From Gnetum montanum (Eukaryota > Streptophyta > Gnetopsida > Gnetales > Gnetaceae): a stretch of DNA of 64,000 bases. The first letter of the stretch is position 1, and each line of letters starts with the position of its first letter. The notes under the pieces were generated by a model. That model had not been told where the DNA came from. It searched no databases and was given only the letters and a program-made list of their open reading frames with translations. Shown here in pieces: positions 1 to 12,597 of this stretch. The stretch is taken from contig MNCI01023742.1 in assembly GCA_015680685.1 (NCBI GenBank), positions 106,489-170,488 on the forward strand, read 5' to 3'. Made by a program: the position numbers and the translations under genes.

Positions 1-2526
1 GTCCAAAAACTCTCATTTCCTATGGAAGATCCTTAGGCCCATCATCTTATATAATATTTGGAAACGTAGATGTACCACACTTTTTCAAAAGACAATTATT
101 TCAAACTCCTTACAACTAACTACTTCGGAAAAAATGCAAATTCTTCGGCATATTCACTTTCAAATTATATTTCAAGCCCCAAAATTCAAGATGAATGCTA
201 ACTAGTTGGTTTTCTTATTGCAGCCATGGAGTCATATCGGAGATCCAAATAATCACCATCATCAATCCTCTCTTCAGAGGAAAGTTTCCTAATTAAGCCA
301 CAATTTTCTATACCATTTGGCCTTTTTCCTCTTTCTTCCACCTTTGTTCTCATTCGACAACCCACATCCTGGAAAAGATACACACATTTCAGCGAATGGT
401 TGATCTCTGAATGCATTTCCACACCCTGTGGAATGCTAAGTTTAACATTTTTCCTATATAATAGTCTTAGTCAACACGGTTTGTCTTCCTCAATCTATAT
501 GTCTTGAAGTAGCTTATGTACTAAATTTTGTTTTCTATTAATAAAATTCTCTTTTTGGGGTTGACACCCCCCATAATCATTCAAAGGTCAAACACACACA
601 TGGAAAATTGAAAATTGCATGCATGGCATGCCACTCATCTATATTCCGGAGTCCACACAATACAACTGCAACTGTTATTGCTATTGCAGGATATCGATAT
701 TCCTGTTGCAGTCTCCTCTCAACCTCAAAAAAGCTAGAAAGGCTGCAACCAATCCATTTTGATTTCAAAAGATCATATTTTGATTATGTCATCAACGACG
801 TGAAAGATGGAAATCCGTGGAACCTGACCATCCATGTTTGACTCATATCAAACCTTTGGACGGCGCACGTGGAGGCCAAAAATCAATTAAGACGTCAAGA
901 CACTGTTACAGTGCATGTTACTAATGCACCTTTTATCGTTTCTGGGTCAAAACGTCATTTTAGTGGCAGCGCCCGATGTGGGCAGCAAATGGTTGGCTCA
1001 GTTCGGTTTAGGTTCAACGTATCAGAGCAAAGCTGCGAGATTGACGGAGAAGCTTAACCCTCTCATTATTGCGAACAAATTATGTTAAGATCGAATTACC
1101 GTGACCAAATTATGTTTAGGTTATGATAGAATTCATCATCCAAGATTTGGCTAGCATGGAGATTCTGATAAACGAAATATTTAGCTATTTTCATACTTAA
1201 GCACCATTCCGAGCAAGCCAACAAATTAAAAACTGTGCGCCCCGATGATGCGTATCCGGAAAATTTTTTACCTTCGAGATGTTCATCTCGGGACACCTTG
1301 GCGGATGTGGATGGGCTATCAAGCAGAATTTCATTTTAAAATTAAATTGTTTAGGTGGTAAAAGCCTAAATCTTATATAAAAAAAAGTTGCTTGAGAACG
1401 ATGATGAAGGCAGGAAATATAAAATATAATTATCCAATTTAAATTTTTTGAATATTTTTACTATACTTTATTTAAATGTATTTAAAATATTACTGAATCC
1501 AAAGGTGTTATTCCATAGACTCAAAGGATCTATTGGACAACAATGAAGTATTAACATAGTGGTATGAGTCTTGGCCTAGTAATCCTATGTCACAAGTTTG
1601 ATTTTACTAGTTATAAACTTTTATAAATCTTGGGGTGTACCTATGTTTCACTAATTTCGGGTTCCAACACTCTTCCTATTAGACAACATTAGATTTGTAT
1701 TTCAAAAATTAAATATCAACTCAACAAAACTTGTTAACATTTGATTTAACAAGAGAAGATCATACAAACCTTTTTCTTCAATATTATACTTTTGCTACAA
1801 GGACCACCACTTGGAGTAATACTAAGATGCTTATTTCTCAAATTGTAAGACCTAAATCTAAACTTAGAAGACATGCCCCAAAATGCCACATGGACATGAA
1901 AGTAACATCTAGCTTTGTTTTAATAAATTTTTGCACTTATGTATCTAAAATATTAGTAAAATTTATTCTTTTAAAGAATGTCTTGCTCACATTTTCAAAA
2001 TCCTTTGTAAATTCCAAACTCATCCCAAATCATGTTTTTGGATCCCAATGTACCTATGTCTTTGAAACATTGTGATGAATAGTATTTTTTTTCTTAAATG
2101 TTCAATGCAAGGGTAACTAAGAAAAACATTTTGCTCATTCTCAAGATCTTTTAGCCTACATAACCTATATGTATGTACTTCTTTAGGAATTTGCATCTAT
2201 CTTTCACTTTCTATTCTTAAATGGTGTGAACTCAAATGAAGCTTGTAAAATCTCATTGGAAGTACAAGTAATAGATAGTGAACTTTTGAGGTTAACTAAT
2301 TATCTCTTATACATTTCAAATAAATTTTTTTCTTCTATTCCACATTTGACCATAACTTTGTTAGAACTTGCAGTGAAACCAACTTATGAATGTGCTTTGG
2401 ATTACTTTGTAGCTCCTCCTATGAGATATCTTAGGTCTTCAAAAATTGTATTTCCTGAAAATACAATCCATGCTATTTTGTGTCTTTAAGAATTACATTA
2501 GAAAATTTGATCTATTATATTAGTAC
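1..2526. other. Unassigned AT-rich flank left of TE-1
   Basis: No gene can be supported here. Several open frames of 60-115 codons exist (for example on the minus strand near 198-422 and on the plus strand near 608-841 and 1731-2489), but none shows a recognisable domain. Near 210-224 there is a splice-acceptor-like tract (tttcttattgcag) on the plus strand without a convincing downstream exon. At 1552-1605 there is a weak tRNA-like A-box and B-box pair (see findings). The stretch 1700-2490 may be further transposon debris because it abuts TE-1, but I could not assign it. Confidence 0.5.
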
Positions 2527-3345
2527 TAATGAGTGGCAAGGTACCCCTACATTCAACCATACGAATACGAGCATTTCACATGCAATTCGGTCGAACTCCA
2601 AGGACTAAGTGCTTATGCACCTTAATGGAACACTTAAGGTTAATCAATTGTTGTTTTCCCAAACTTACTTGTATTGTCACGGTTATATGGTTAAGTAAGC
2701 TTGAGGTATATGATTTTTATATCTTTTATCTTTTTAATGTATTATGCTAATAGGGGGAGGTGAAGAGAACTAAGTGACTAACTTTTATTAACTATTCACT
2801 AACTACGTTCTAATTATTCCTAACACCAATATCCATTCCCACTTGTCGCACACATCTTGAACCAGTGCAACACTATTAGGATTACCAAACACTAATTGTT
2901 ACTGGGTTACCAAGCGCTACACATGCTCGAAGCGGTCGTACTGAGTGTACTTAACTAGGAGAGTCAAGGGTTGAGAGAGACTAATTAACTAGGAAAGCAA
3001 TTAAACATTTAATAATAATTAATTACTATTTAGCTTAGTCCATATGCTGCAAGGTTTATTAGAAAGTTCATCTTTATTGTTGTACACACATGTGTTCTCA
3101 GGTACAATTTGCTCGAATAAAGATCTGTTCACTTTAAGACTCCTACTACTGGCACATGGAAATTATTCTAACTCTGAAATGATAAAACTACGAGAGTTTA
3201 GCTAAGGGTCTAAGTCTAAGTTCCTAAAACAAGGGAAACGGCCTCTTATTTATAGATAATAAGATGGGATGTGATATAGTGGATGTGATATCATGTATGT
3301 GATATTGCATACACGATATCATGTATGCAATATCGTGGCTCATCA
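2527..3345 (-). repeat. TE-1 3' LTR
   Basis: This copy aligns by eye along its whole length with 7401-8233. It contains a minus-strand TATA-like box (CTATAAATAAGAGG, about 3242-3256). It also has a run of GATATC/GATATT-type palindromic words between about 3268 and 3340. Confidence 0.85.
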
Positions 3346-3358
3346 TACCCCCATGATT
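3346..3358 (-). promoter_or_regulatory. TE-1 polypurine tract
   Basis: The minus strand reads TCATGGGGGTA immediately before the 3' LTR. The same tract (catgggga-ta) precedes the LTR of TE-8 at 45617-45630, which supports both boundaries. Confidence 0.7.
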
Positions 3359-5258
3359 GAATGAAAACTCGTTCTTGAGTTCCTTACAAAATATTGGGAA
3401 GGTATGGGATTATTGATGTGAATGACACTAATGGTGAATGGGGTGACACATGAACGGATCATCATTACAATATATGACAATATTAGTGTTCATGACCATA
3501 AGAGTGAACACTATACACATTTGACATCAGGCCTTATTTGGCAGCTGAGAAAGAAGAGAGAGGGAGAGAGAGAGAGAGAAGAAAAAGAAGATGTGTTGCT
3601 ACTGATGCCAAAATTGCACCTTCCGTTGTCCATCCATAACTGTGCCATCGATCTTGTTTGTTTTCATAACTGTTCCAGCACTAGTCCATCTTAAGTGTTT
3701 CCTCCAGCTCCAGTCCATTGTTGTATGATTGCCATCGGCACACACAACATAGTCTCATATTAGCAAGGGTAAATAAATCACAATGCAGTTAATACCTTTC
3801 CTCGGTGTGCAATCCATTGGTTGAGTTGTGATATGGCTAATACAAATTCTAGAGATATAACACTGGTGACTACCCAAGGTGTAGGGGTAAGGAGAAAATT
3901 GAAAAAATTGGACCAGGACCCCCATGACTAAGAGCGAACCTCCGGTAGCGATAGAATAGAAAAATATAAGGAATGAGAAAGATGGGAAAAAAGAAACAAT
4001 GGCAATGCCGATAAAATGGATGTCAAAGGTGGAAATAAAAAAAATAAATGTTGATTACGGAAATGTTTAAGGGAAAGAAGTTAACTAATGCACCAAATAA
4101 GAATGCTAGTGGGTCCTCCCCAAAGTAGGCTCATGCCCTTAATGCCCTAGTAGTCCCACATTCAAAGAGTCCATAGGCTCTAGAAATGTCATTTGGAAGT
4201 AAGAGTTAAAGTATTAACCATAAGAATTTATGAAAAAATAATGCGTTAACCAAAATATGGACTATTGATACAACTGACAATGAGGTGGAAAATGGAGAAA
4301 GAATGATGGAAAGAAGAGAATGAAATGGAGTCTCAAGAACAAGGTGGTGTATATCCCCTTATGTATTAATGGTTAATGTGACTTAGTAGATCTCATTCCA
4401 AATCCAGTCTCAAAAAATTCACATTCAGTGACTTCGCATTAATATATTTGGCCAATCCATCCACTTGAAGTAACAAGAATGTTTCCGCCAAAAAGTCACC
4501 ACCATTCTGACGAAACAAAAAAGGAGAAAGTAGAAAGAGAGAAAGGGCCTTAGTTAGAGGGAACATGTTTATTTAGTTCCATTACCAATGCTTGTAGCTC
4601 ATATGATTATTTCGTCTAAGGGATGTGCTTTGAATTCTCACTTTTCTCTCTTTTTTATTTATTTATTATTTATTTTTGCATGAGAACTACACCATGCAAA
4701 GACTTATTATTTTTATTAGCTCTGCTTCCTGATAATGGAGCAATGTTGAAATGGTAAAGAAAAATCAAGAAGAAAATATCCAAGAACCCAAGAGCATGGC
4801 CAACACAAATGCATCAAATCCCCTTGAAGTCACATCCTTTTCAATCCTTGAGTCCTTCCTTAGTTTGAAAAATACTTAGTCACCAATTCATTGATAGTTC
4901 TATGATTTAAAGAAGGGAATTGTACATGTCCAAGCCAAGAGAGACCATAGAAATTTATTAATGCATGGATGACGTGGACTCATTGCCTATTATATCAAAA
5001 GAACCATACCTTAGTATCAACATTATAACTCAAAGGTAAAAACCAAACATTAGCAATCAATAGAATATAGTTCATACCACCATCATGAGCACTTATTAGG
5101 TGACGAATCTAACAAAAAGAAAAATAACAAACAAAGACAAAAACAAAAACAAAAAACAAAAAACAAAAATAAAACAAACAGTCACACATAGAAATGAGAA
5201 AGTATAATGATGTTGCAAAATAAAAAGTTGTAAAATTAAAGAGAATGAAAAATATTTA
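3359..5258 (-). other. TE-1 3' untranslated region with simple repeats
   Basis: No coding region is recognisable in this 1.9-kb stretch. It holds a GA-rich microsatellite at 3551-3590 and an A-rich (CAAAA)n-like tract at about 5107-5180. Parts of it (4540-4760 and 4920-5100) are clearly homologous to 49920-50110 and 50280-50460 of TE-8. That marks it as the 3' non-coding region of the same Athila-like family. Confidence 0.6.
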
Positions 5259-7055
5259 TTAATTTTGCTTGTTATTAGAATGAGGGATATCCCCCATAAC
5301 TAAACGGTTGAGCATGGAAAGGATTAATAAATGGAAGATGAGGATCCTTGCATGTTGGAAATATCGAAACTTGGTCATACTTACCCCATTAGAATTCACA
5401 CACCTGATTATAGTAACCATAGTAGGGAAATTTATATGATGTGGTTCCCTGGTAAGGAGTTGAACCACTATGATACCTGAGACCGTAAGATGGTATGCAA
5501 GTATTAGGATGTCACTCTCCATGGCTATATTCATTGGGCCATATGGTTTTTGGAGCGTTAATTGGTGGCCTTGATGAAGTAACACGAGGCGTTGGGTTCG
5601 AAGAGAAGGATGCACCACAGTGTCAAACTTGTGCTGATTTGGAGGATGTAGAGGCCTTAGAACTGTGTTATCCCTTCCTACAGTCATGTCTAAAGAAGGG
5701 ACACATTTGATGTTGAGGAGGTCCCTCACTGCAGTTGGCAATAGTAGCACAAGTAACGTTTGTGGGTTGTTGTTGTGGTGTAGACACTTCAAGAACAATT
5801 GGTGGCGATGTAGAAGGAGGAAAAGGATGAGAATGTTGAAATTTAGAAGAAGTGTAAGGTACACAAGGCAGTGGTTGTGCTAAGGACATGGGCTGATAGT
5901 ATTGAGGAGAATGATAATGTGATGAGATAGAGTATGTTGACCCAGCTGGGGAAATAGGATGTTGGACTAGATAAGCATTTGGATTCAGATGATATGAATG
6001 GTGTCTCTAATTTAGGGGTGGATTCCCCCATGACTTGGATTGTTGCCACTGTGATTGAACACAGTATCTCTGTACGAATTCTGGGTATAACATGCTTCCC
6101 CAATGCTCATATAAATGTAACTAGATTGGGCATTGGCCCTTGGGGTGATCGTATAGGAAAATGTTGCATTCATACGTATGATCGGTAGTTGAGCTCTTAT
6201 TTTCCTCATCCCTTCTTTCTGAATGTCTAATGATATTTTTTCCTTATTCTCCGGTTGTCAAAACTCTATCTCCAAGAATATTGATATATTCTCAATTCTT
6301 TTTATGCATCCATTCTAGTATCTTATTGATCTTTGCCTTGATTTCATCTAATGATTGTTGTACTGGCAAAGATGGTTCTTCCTCCTTGAGATAGGTTGAT
6401 TTCTCCTTTTTATGATTATGGACCTTTGTTATGTTGAGATTTTGGTCTCGTTGATTTTTTTCAACACTCTCCCATCTAGCCATTTCTCTTTCTTCTTTTG
6501 CTACCTACTTAATAAGATCTTGGAATTGATAGGTTCATAGTTTGTATAGTTGACCTTAGGCATACATTCCTAGGGTCTCTCTTGTTTCATCATGAAGCCC
6601 ATCAATGATATGGTACATTAGCCTTTCTTCGGAGAACTCATGGCCTAGATAGTTATTTAACAATGCATAATATCTTTCTAAGGCCATGTCTAAGGGTTCA
6701 TGTTGTGCTTTTTTCCACTCTTGGATTTGTTTCCTCAAGGTCGACACTCTGCATAGGTTTGATATCTTTCATTAAAGAGTTCTACCATTGTTGGCCAACG
6801 TCTTATTAAATTTGGTTTTAACGATCTATACCATACTTTTTCTTGGCCAATGAGTGTCATAGGAAAGAGCTTGAGATTTTGCCAACCGTTATCAATGTTG
6901 GTCCATGCATAGGCATCATAGAAGGCTTGTAAATGTTGTTGTGGATCTAAGTCATAGCCTCCTGAGAAATTGGTAAAGTTGTTTAAATCGAGCCTAGGTA
7001 TGCGACTCTCTTTACGATGCCTACAGGAGATTTGAACAGCCTCTTTTATTTGCAT
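5259..7055 (-). pseudogene. gag: TE-1 gag (degraded)
   Basis: This is capsid-type Gag of a Ty3/gypsy (Athila-like) element, which packages element RNA into cytoplasmic particles. The N-terminal frame (7055-6735) has the family pattern: a 'FSGGYDLDPQQHLQAFYDAY' block, then 'LFPMTLIGQEKVWYRSL', then 'W..MVELFNERY'. The next frame (6747-6556) continues with 'LRKQIQEWKKAQHEPLDMA', 'ALERYYALL' and 'IIDGLHDETRETLGMYA', as expected for this domain. 6483-6292 is a lysine- and glutamate-rich spacer. The rest to 5259 is a proline-, tyrosine- and glutamine-rich tail spread over several frames. At least three frame changes and several stops break it, so it is a pseudogene. No protease motif follows. Confidence 0.8.
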
Positions 7056-7380
7056 TAGGTTTGTAGTGGCCAGTAGGGGTTCATTGTCATTAGGTAAGTT
7101 ATGCTTTCATGCGTTGGGACAATATTGCCTTTGTTTATGTTTATAAGAAACCCCCACTTTGGATTGCGTACTCCAATCTTCATTGTCATATAATTCGTTG
7201 GTTCTCCAATGAATTTCCTCACTAGGTATGGCATTATCATAGTCTTGTAGGAGAGGCATGGTTGTGCAATTGTGTGTGAATTTATATGTGAATTTTTATA
7301 ATGATTTCTTCCTAAAATATATATTGTTAATTTTTGTACACCAACCTTGTATGATATAACTAATCTAGATAACTAGCACC

Positions 7381-7400
7381 GTCCCCGAAAATGGCACCAA
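7381..7400 (-). promoter_or_regulatory. TE-1 primer binding site
   Basis: The minus strand reads TTGGTGCCATTTTCGGGGAC directly after the 5' LTR. It resembles the Athila primer site (TGGCGCC...GGGGA type) with a few substitutions and fixes the orientation of the element. Confidence 0.75.
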
Positions 7401-8233
7401 TGATGAGTAGCAAGGTACCCCTACAGTCAATCATACGAATACAAGCGTTTCACACATGATCTGGTCAAACTCCAAGGACTAAGTGCTTATGCACGTTAAT
7501 GGAACACTTAAGGTTAATCAATCGCTGTCTTCCCAAACTTACTTGTATTGTCATGGTTGTATGGTTAAGTAAGCTTGAGGTATATGATTTTTATATCTTT
7601 TATCTTTCTAATGTCTTATGCTAACAGGGGGTGGTGAAGAGAACTAAGTGACTAACTTTCATTAACTATTCACTAACTATGTTCTAATTATTCCTAACAC
7701 CAATATCCATTCCCACTTGCCGCACACATCTTGAACCAGTGCAACACTGTTAGGATTACCAAACGCTAATCGTTACTGGGTTACCAAGTGATACACACAT
7801 GCTCGAAGTGGTCGTACTAAGTGCACTTAACTAGGAGAGTCAAGGGTTGAGAGTGATCAATTAACTAGGAAAGAAATTAATCATTTAATAATAATTAATT
7901 ACTATTTAGCTTAGTCCATATGCTGCAAGGTTTATTAGAAAGTTTGTCTTTATTACTATACACAAATGTGTGCTTAGGTACAATTTGCTCGAATAAAGAT
8001 CTATTCACTTTACGACTCCTACTGCGGGCACATGGAAATTATTCTAACTCTGGAATGGTAAAACTACAAGAGTTTAGCTAAGGGTCTAAATATAAGTGCC
8101 TAAAACAAGGGAAGCCACCTCTTATTTATAGATAATAAGATGGGACATGGTATCGCGAATGTGATATCGTGTACATGATATCGCATCCGATATCATGGAT
8201 GTAATATCACGTACACAATATCGCGGCTCATCA
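7401..8233 (-). repeat. TE-1 5' LTR
   Basis: It begins TGATGAG and ends CTCATCA when read on the plus strand. A TATA-like box on the minus strand lies at about 8120-8136. The same GATATCG-rich block as in the other LTR lies at about 8145-8225. It is the promoter-side LTR because the primer binding site is adjacent at 7381-7400. Confidence 0.85.
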
Positions 8234-8239
8234 CTTACC

Positions 8240-9560
8240 AATTTTTAAGTATAAGCAATCACCTAAAAAATAACATTGCTTTTAGAAGGAGCAAAGTACA
8301 CTCTAACAAAATCATGGAAGAAGGTGTTTAAAATTTTTCCTTTAATTTATTAAGTAAAAATATCATCTATACTCTTTCAATGGCCTTTCAATTTTTTACA
8401 TGAAGACATGGTCTCTAAAGAATGCATCCATATAATACAATAGGATAAATTACTATATGAAAGATTTGACTGCTAACATTCAAATCCCAAACATCTAATG
8501 TCTTACATTTATTTTCAATTATAGTAACAACTTTTATTCCTTACCTATTCTTTCCTTAATGAATGTATCACATCTATAATTATTCACATCTTGAAGATCA
8601 AGTATTTAAAAGAGTCCATAATTTGTAAATTTTGATCACCAAATTTAAAATTATACTATGTGTTTCTTGTACCCCTTATTATCAATTTAGTTTTCTTTAG
8701 ATAACTTGCAAACATGAAAAATGTAAAATTGTTTTACATTTTACACCATTTTAGACATACCTTTCCTACAATTAGATATTAAATCAGCATCATTTGCATA
8801 AAGAAGTAGGTTAGCTACTTGAAAACCTATTTTCATAGCATGTATTTATTGTCCATTAGATATCCAATCATGCAACTCATTAATAAAGAGACCAAAGAGA
8901 GTTGGAGATGAAATACAACCTTAATTTGTCCTAATTTTGTGTCAAAATTTACAATTATTTTTTGATTCACTATTAATGAGCTTGATGATAGCTTCTTCAT
9001 ATAACTTCTAAGTCATTACTATGAGTTCTACATGAACACCTACATTATTTAGTAGTAGCCATAAATTTTCTAGCTCACTAAATCAAAAGCTTTTATAAAA
9101 TTTATAAAGCAAATAAATAATATTTTGCTAGCCTTTTTTGTAATTTTGATGTAGCATTTGAGAGTGATAAAATGATTAACAATAGAATGGATCTATCTAA
9201 AATATGTTTCGTAGGTTATCCTAATTATATTTATTTCTGCCTAATTGTTTATTCTTCTTTTGATAATAGTACCTAATAACTCTGTAAAGATACTACTTGA
9301 AACTATCATACAATAGTTATTCAAATTATTTCTTACTTCTCTATAAAGAAGCATTGTTTTACTAATATTCCACTATTCAGCAACTCCATTGATTATAACA
9401 ACATTTTATTTTCCAAATTTTTGTATGAATAGATAGTCCTACCCATTTAAGCAATTCAACATATAACCCTTTTAAATCTATAGCTTTTCTACATGCTAAT
9501 TTGTTAATGTCATCTACATGTTTTGTAGGGTAAAATGCAAAGGAGATTGACAAAAATTAT
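8240..9560 (-). pseudogene. LINE reverse transcriptase remnant
   Basis: This is a minus-strand non-LTR retrotransposon RT, heavily decayed. Reading 5' to 3' on the minus strand, a palm segment appears near 9078-9112 as 'FINFIKAFDLV' (family pattern DF.KAFD.V). Then 'QGCISSPTLFGLFINEL' (about 8890-8945) matches the QGC.LSP.LF motif. 'LLLYANDADLIS' (about 8780-8812) matches the catalytic YADD box with the third position changed to N. More than ten stops interrupt the frame. The endonuclease domain was not found. It adjoins the right LTR of TE-1, so TE-1 may have inserted into or beside it. Continuation of the LINE left of TE-1 was looked for and not established. Confidence 0.7.
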
Positions 9561-10769
9561 GATAATGAATATCATCTTCTCCTAAAAAGAGATTACTATA
9601 AAAATACACAAACATCATTAAATTGATAATTTAGTTAAGTGGAAACTTTCCTTTGGAAAATCCCCTTCCTATTCTATGAAAGAAGGCCTTGGAAATAGGT
9701 TGATCAAATTAATTATTATATCACTTCTTTATGAACACTCAATAGATGGGCAAGCATAGTTAGTTGTTGATAATTTTTTAATGCTTTGGCATAAAAGTAA
9801 TTACTGATTTAATGTAATATTTATAAATATGATTTTGGTTGAAGCTTACTTATAAGTATTCTTGTATTGTTGAGTATTTCTTCTAGTGGTGGAAATTTCA
9901 TTACATTATTTGCCTATCATTGATCTTTGTGATTGTGTTAATTGCAATGGGCTACCACATGGCACACAGAGTTGTGACCAATGGACCTTGAATGATTTTG
10001 ATGTTATCAATAATTGGCCTCTATGATTGCAATAGCATAGATGGACTTCCATATGGTAGATAGAGTTGTGACCAATAGGTTATTGACATCTCTACCATTG
10101 GACTCTGTGGTTGCATTGATGGGGTGGGCTTCTAAGAATGCACATAGAGCATATACTAATGGAGTTGATGAGTTGTATGAGATATTCACTACTAAAGAAA
10201 TTTCTTGTATTCGTAGTGATTTTACTAATAAAGACTATATATATTTCAGGTGGCTAGTGTGAATCGTGCAGATTGATTTCCTTTTTATTTTGATTATCTA
10301 TGTGTCTTATTGGTGATTCTTATTTGGTTACACATGTAGTTTGTATTAGATTTTTATTTTTTCTTAAGAATCTCCAAAGCAAGTTCAAATTATGCGGTGT
10401 CATATGCATGTAAAGATTACTTGTATACTAAGTTTAGAATTTATAATAATAATGAATATAGTTTCTAAAACTCAATATTAGTGTTATATAATCCTACGTA
10501 CTTATAATTATGGAATAATTTATGACCAAAAATCTAATTGATTGAGAATGTCTTAAGAAGCCAATTGATGATTCTTTAAATGTCTTAATATATTTTTTCT
10601 TAGTTACAACATTGTTATATCTTCTATGATTATATTTTACTTTTTATATTGAAAGACTTTAATGGCCATGTTGAAGGATAAGGATTTAGAAAGTGCTATT
10701 ATATGAAAGATTCACTACTGTAATTTGCTAGTACATGAGACCTTATAATAGAAAATACTTATTTCAGAA
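9561..10769. other. Unassigned stretch with three imperfect repeats
   Basis: No gene is supported. Between about 9930 and 10170 a unit of roughly 85-95 bases recurs three times. Copies one and two share 'agagttgtgaccaat', and all three share a 'gattg/ggttgca...tggg' block. A 73-codon plus-strand frame (10041-10262) spans copies two and three, but I recognise no domain in it. The rest is AT-rich and featureless to me. Confidence 0.4.
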
Positions 10770-11799
10770 GAGGATGAAACATTTAATTACATACAAGAGT
10801 GGCATGGATACAACATAAATGATTATTTTTTGCTACACAAGAGAGACTCAACCATGTGCAAATACTACAAGATCATACCTAAAGAGTGCCTTGCAACTTA
10901 GCATTAACAAATTATTGAGGATTTTGCTATACAAAGCCTTAAAGAAAGCATGAGAAAAGGGACTGAATGCATAAAATGGTGAAATTTGAAAGAAGATAAC
11001 ATTACCTTATTCAAAGCACAATTACTTCATGAAGGCATTTAGAATTAGGATTGTTCTACAAACTTAATTTTGGGCCAAATGGAAAGTTGCATTTAGAAAA
11101 TTGGAAAGAGCATTTTTGGTAAAAAAAAAAAAAAAGATAAAAAATGCATCCCAAAGGAGACATGATGGTGGAGTGATGACATAAAAAATGCTATCCAAAA
11201 TAATAAAAGATGCTTGAAGGAATGGCATTAAAGTAGTAGCTAAGAAAAAAAGGTAATATACAAAATGGTAAAGAAGGAGAAAACTTTAGTAGTAGCCATA
11301 GCCAAACATAAGGTCTTCGATAGCTTTTATGAAAAATTAGGAACAAGGAAAAAAATTTATTTGTAAATTGACAACAATTAGGAACAAGAAATGCAATAAT
11401 ATTGCTAATGTCAAATACATCAAGGAAACAAATGAAATAATTTTCATAAGAGACAATGAAATTTTGGATAGGTGAAATTTTTTTTTTCAAGAATTACTAA
11501 ATGAAGATTTTCTAAGAAGAAGAACAAAATTTTGGTTTGGTTAATGAACTTTCCTTCTCTAAGGTAAAGATAGCCTTATCAAAGATGAAAAATGAAAAAG
11601 CTATTAGACCAAATAATGTTCCTATAGAAGCTTAGAAAACATTAAAAGATACAAGATTTTTTTGGATGACACAATTATTTAACAAATTTTGAAGGAAAGA
11701 GAAATGTCCCAACAATTAGGAAAAAAGCTTTGTTGTTCCCATTTATAGAACTAAATGAGATGTTAAAAATTGTGCAAACTATACAAGGATCAAGCTAAG
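10770..11799 (+). pseudogene. LINE (second copy), 5' half
   Basis: This is a plant-type LINE polyprotein remnant on the plus strand. It begins in the linker after the endonuclease. 'INDYFLLHKRD..MCKYYKI' and 'PKECLATQH' (about 10820-10900) match the 'Q-IDYLL.R..CKDCKVIP.E.L.TQH' block typical of plant LINEs, followed by 'IKWWNLK'. Near 11560-11640, 'KMKNEKAIRPNNVPIEA' matches the start of the RT (K-A-GPD-IP-E). The RT stops abruptly at 11799 at a 'NYTRIKLS' position and resumes at 17985 after TE-4. The 5' end, including the endonuclease, is missing or unreadable. Numerous stops and frameshifts make it a pseudogene. Confidence 0.75.
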
Positions 11800-12437
11800 T
11801 GTGACATCCCATCCTCAGATGTCATGGAAAATGTCAAATATACGATATATTAGACATTATGCGTACAAAAAAAACATACCAAATGTAAAATATAAGTAAT
11901 ATTTAGCATTATGTATAAAGGAAATAATAAGAAAAATGTAGAAAAGAAAATAAAAGAATGCTTTATTGATATGGAAGAGTGTTTCTAGATTGTTCTCTGA
12001 GAGTGTTTCTTGGAGTTTTCTTCCTTTAGCATCTATCCCTTAAAGGAAATCCAACACTACCTCCATGGTTAGGCCTATACCCTGGCCAGAAGGGTGCGCG
12101 AGTCCCCTTCTTATCCTACTTCACCTGGCCTTTTGTGACTTGCCTATACCAACTCCACCAACCCATGACTAGCTTATACTAGCTCTACCATTCCCATGAC
12201 ATGCTTGTATTGGCTTCGCCATTCCCATGCTAGCACAACCTCTAACCCTAGGTATATGTGCCTTAGGTCAAGTCCCCAAAGGTTCCTCAAGAGACATGTC
12301 CGTTATTACAACATGCCTTTTTAGGTCTTAATCACAACTACCCTTTTTGGGTCTTGTTAAGATAACAATAACACTTGTTATGAAAAAAAAATCATCTTCA
12401 TTAAGCAACCACATCATTTGGAAATGGGGATGTGACA
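11800..12437 (-). repeat. TE-4 3' LTR
   Basis: 638 bases, TG...CA ends with 10-base inverted termini (TGTGACATCC / GGATGTGACA). The adjacent minus-strand polypurine tract occupies about 12438-12453. Confidence 0.9.
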
Positions 12438-12597
12438 ATCTACCCCCCTTAGGTTTTGTTCATCCTCGAACAAATCCACATTCTCTATCTTTCTTCCAGC
12501 TCTAATGCTTTCTTTCATGATCCTATGCTCTACTAATTTGATTCCTCCTTTGATCTTGAAGTTGTTTCTTACTTATTTTCTTGATCTTGATCAACTT

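Larger units (their letters stand above)
2527..8233 (-). mobile_element. TE-1: Athila-like LTR retrotransposon carrying gag only
   Basis: Two direct repeats, 2527-3345 and 7401-8233, bracket a 4.06-kb interior. The right repeat starts TGATGAG and ends CTCATCA, the usual TG...CA with short inverted ends. Just inside the right repeat the minus strand reads TTGGTGCCATTTTCGGGGAC, close to the TGGCGCCGTTGCCGGGGA-type primer site known from Athila elements. Just inside the left repeat is a polypurine tract. The element therefore runs on the minus strand, with its 5' LTR on the right. The only recognisable gene is gag. No protease, RT or integrase is visible, so it is non-autonomous. The flanking five bases (agtac and cttac) match only in part, so the target duplication is eroded or the left end is slightly off. 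Confidence 0.85.

Noticed and set aside
9930-10262. Pentatricopeptide-type repeat gene
   Set aside because: The repeat spacing is about 94 and 84 bases, not 105, and the translations do not show the PPR pattern.
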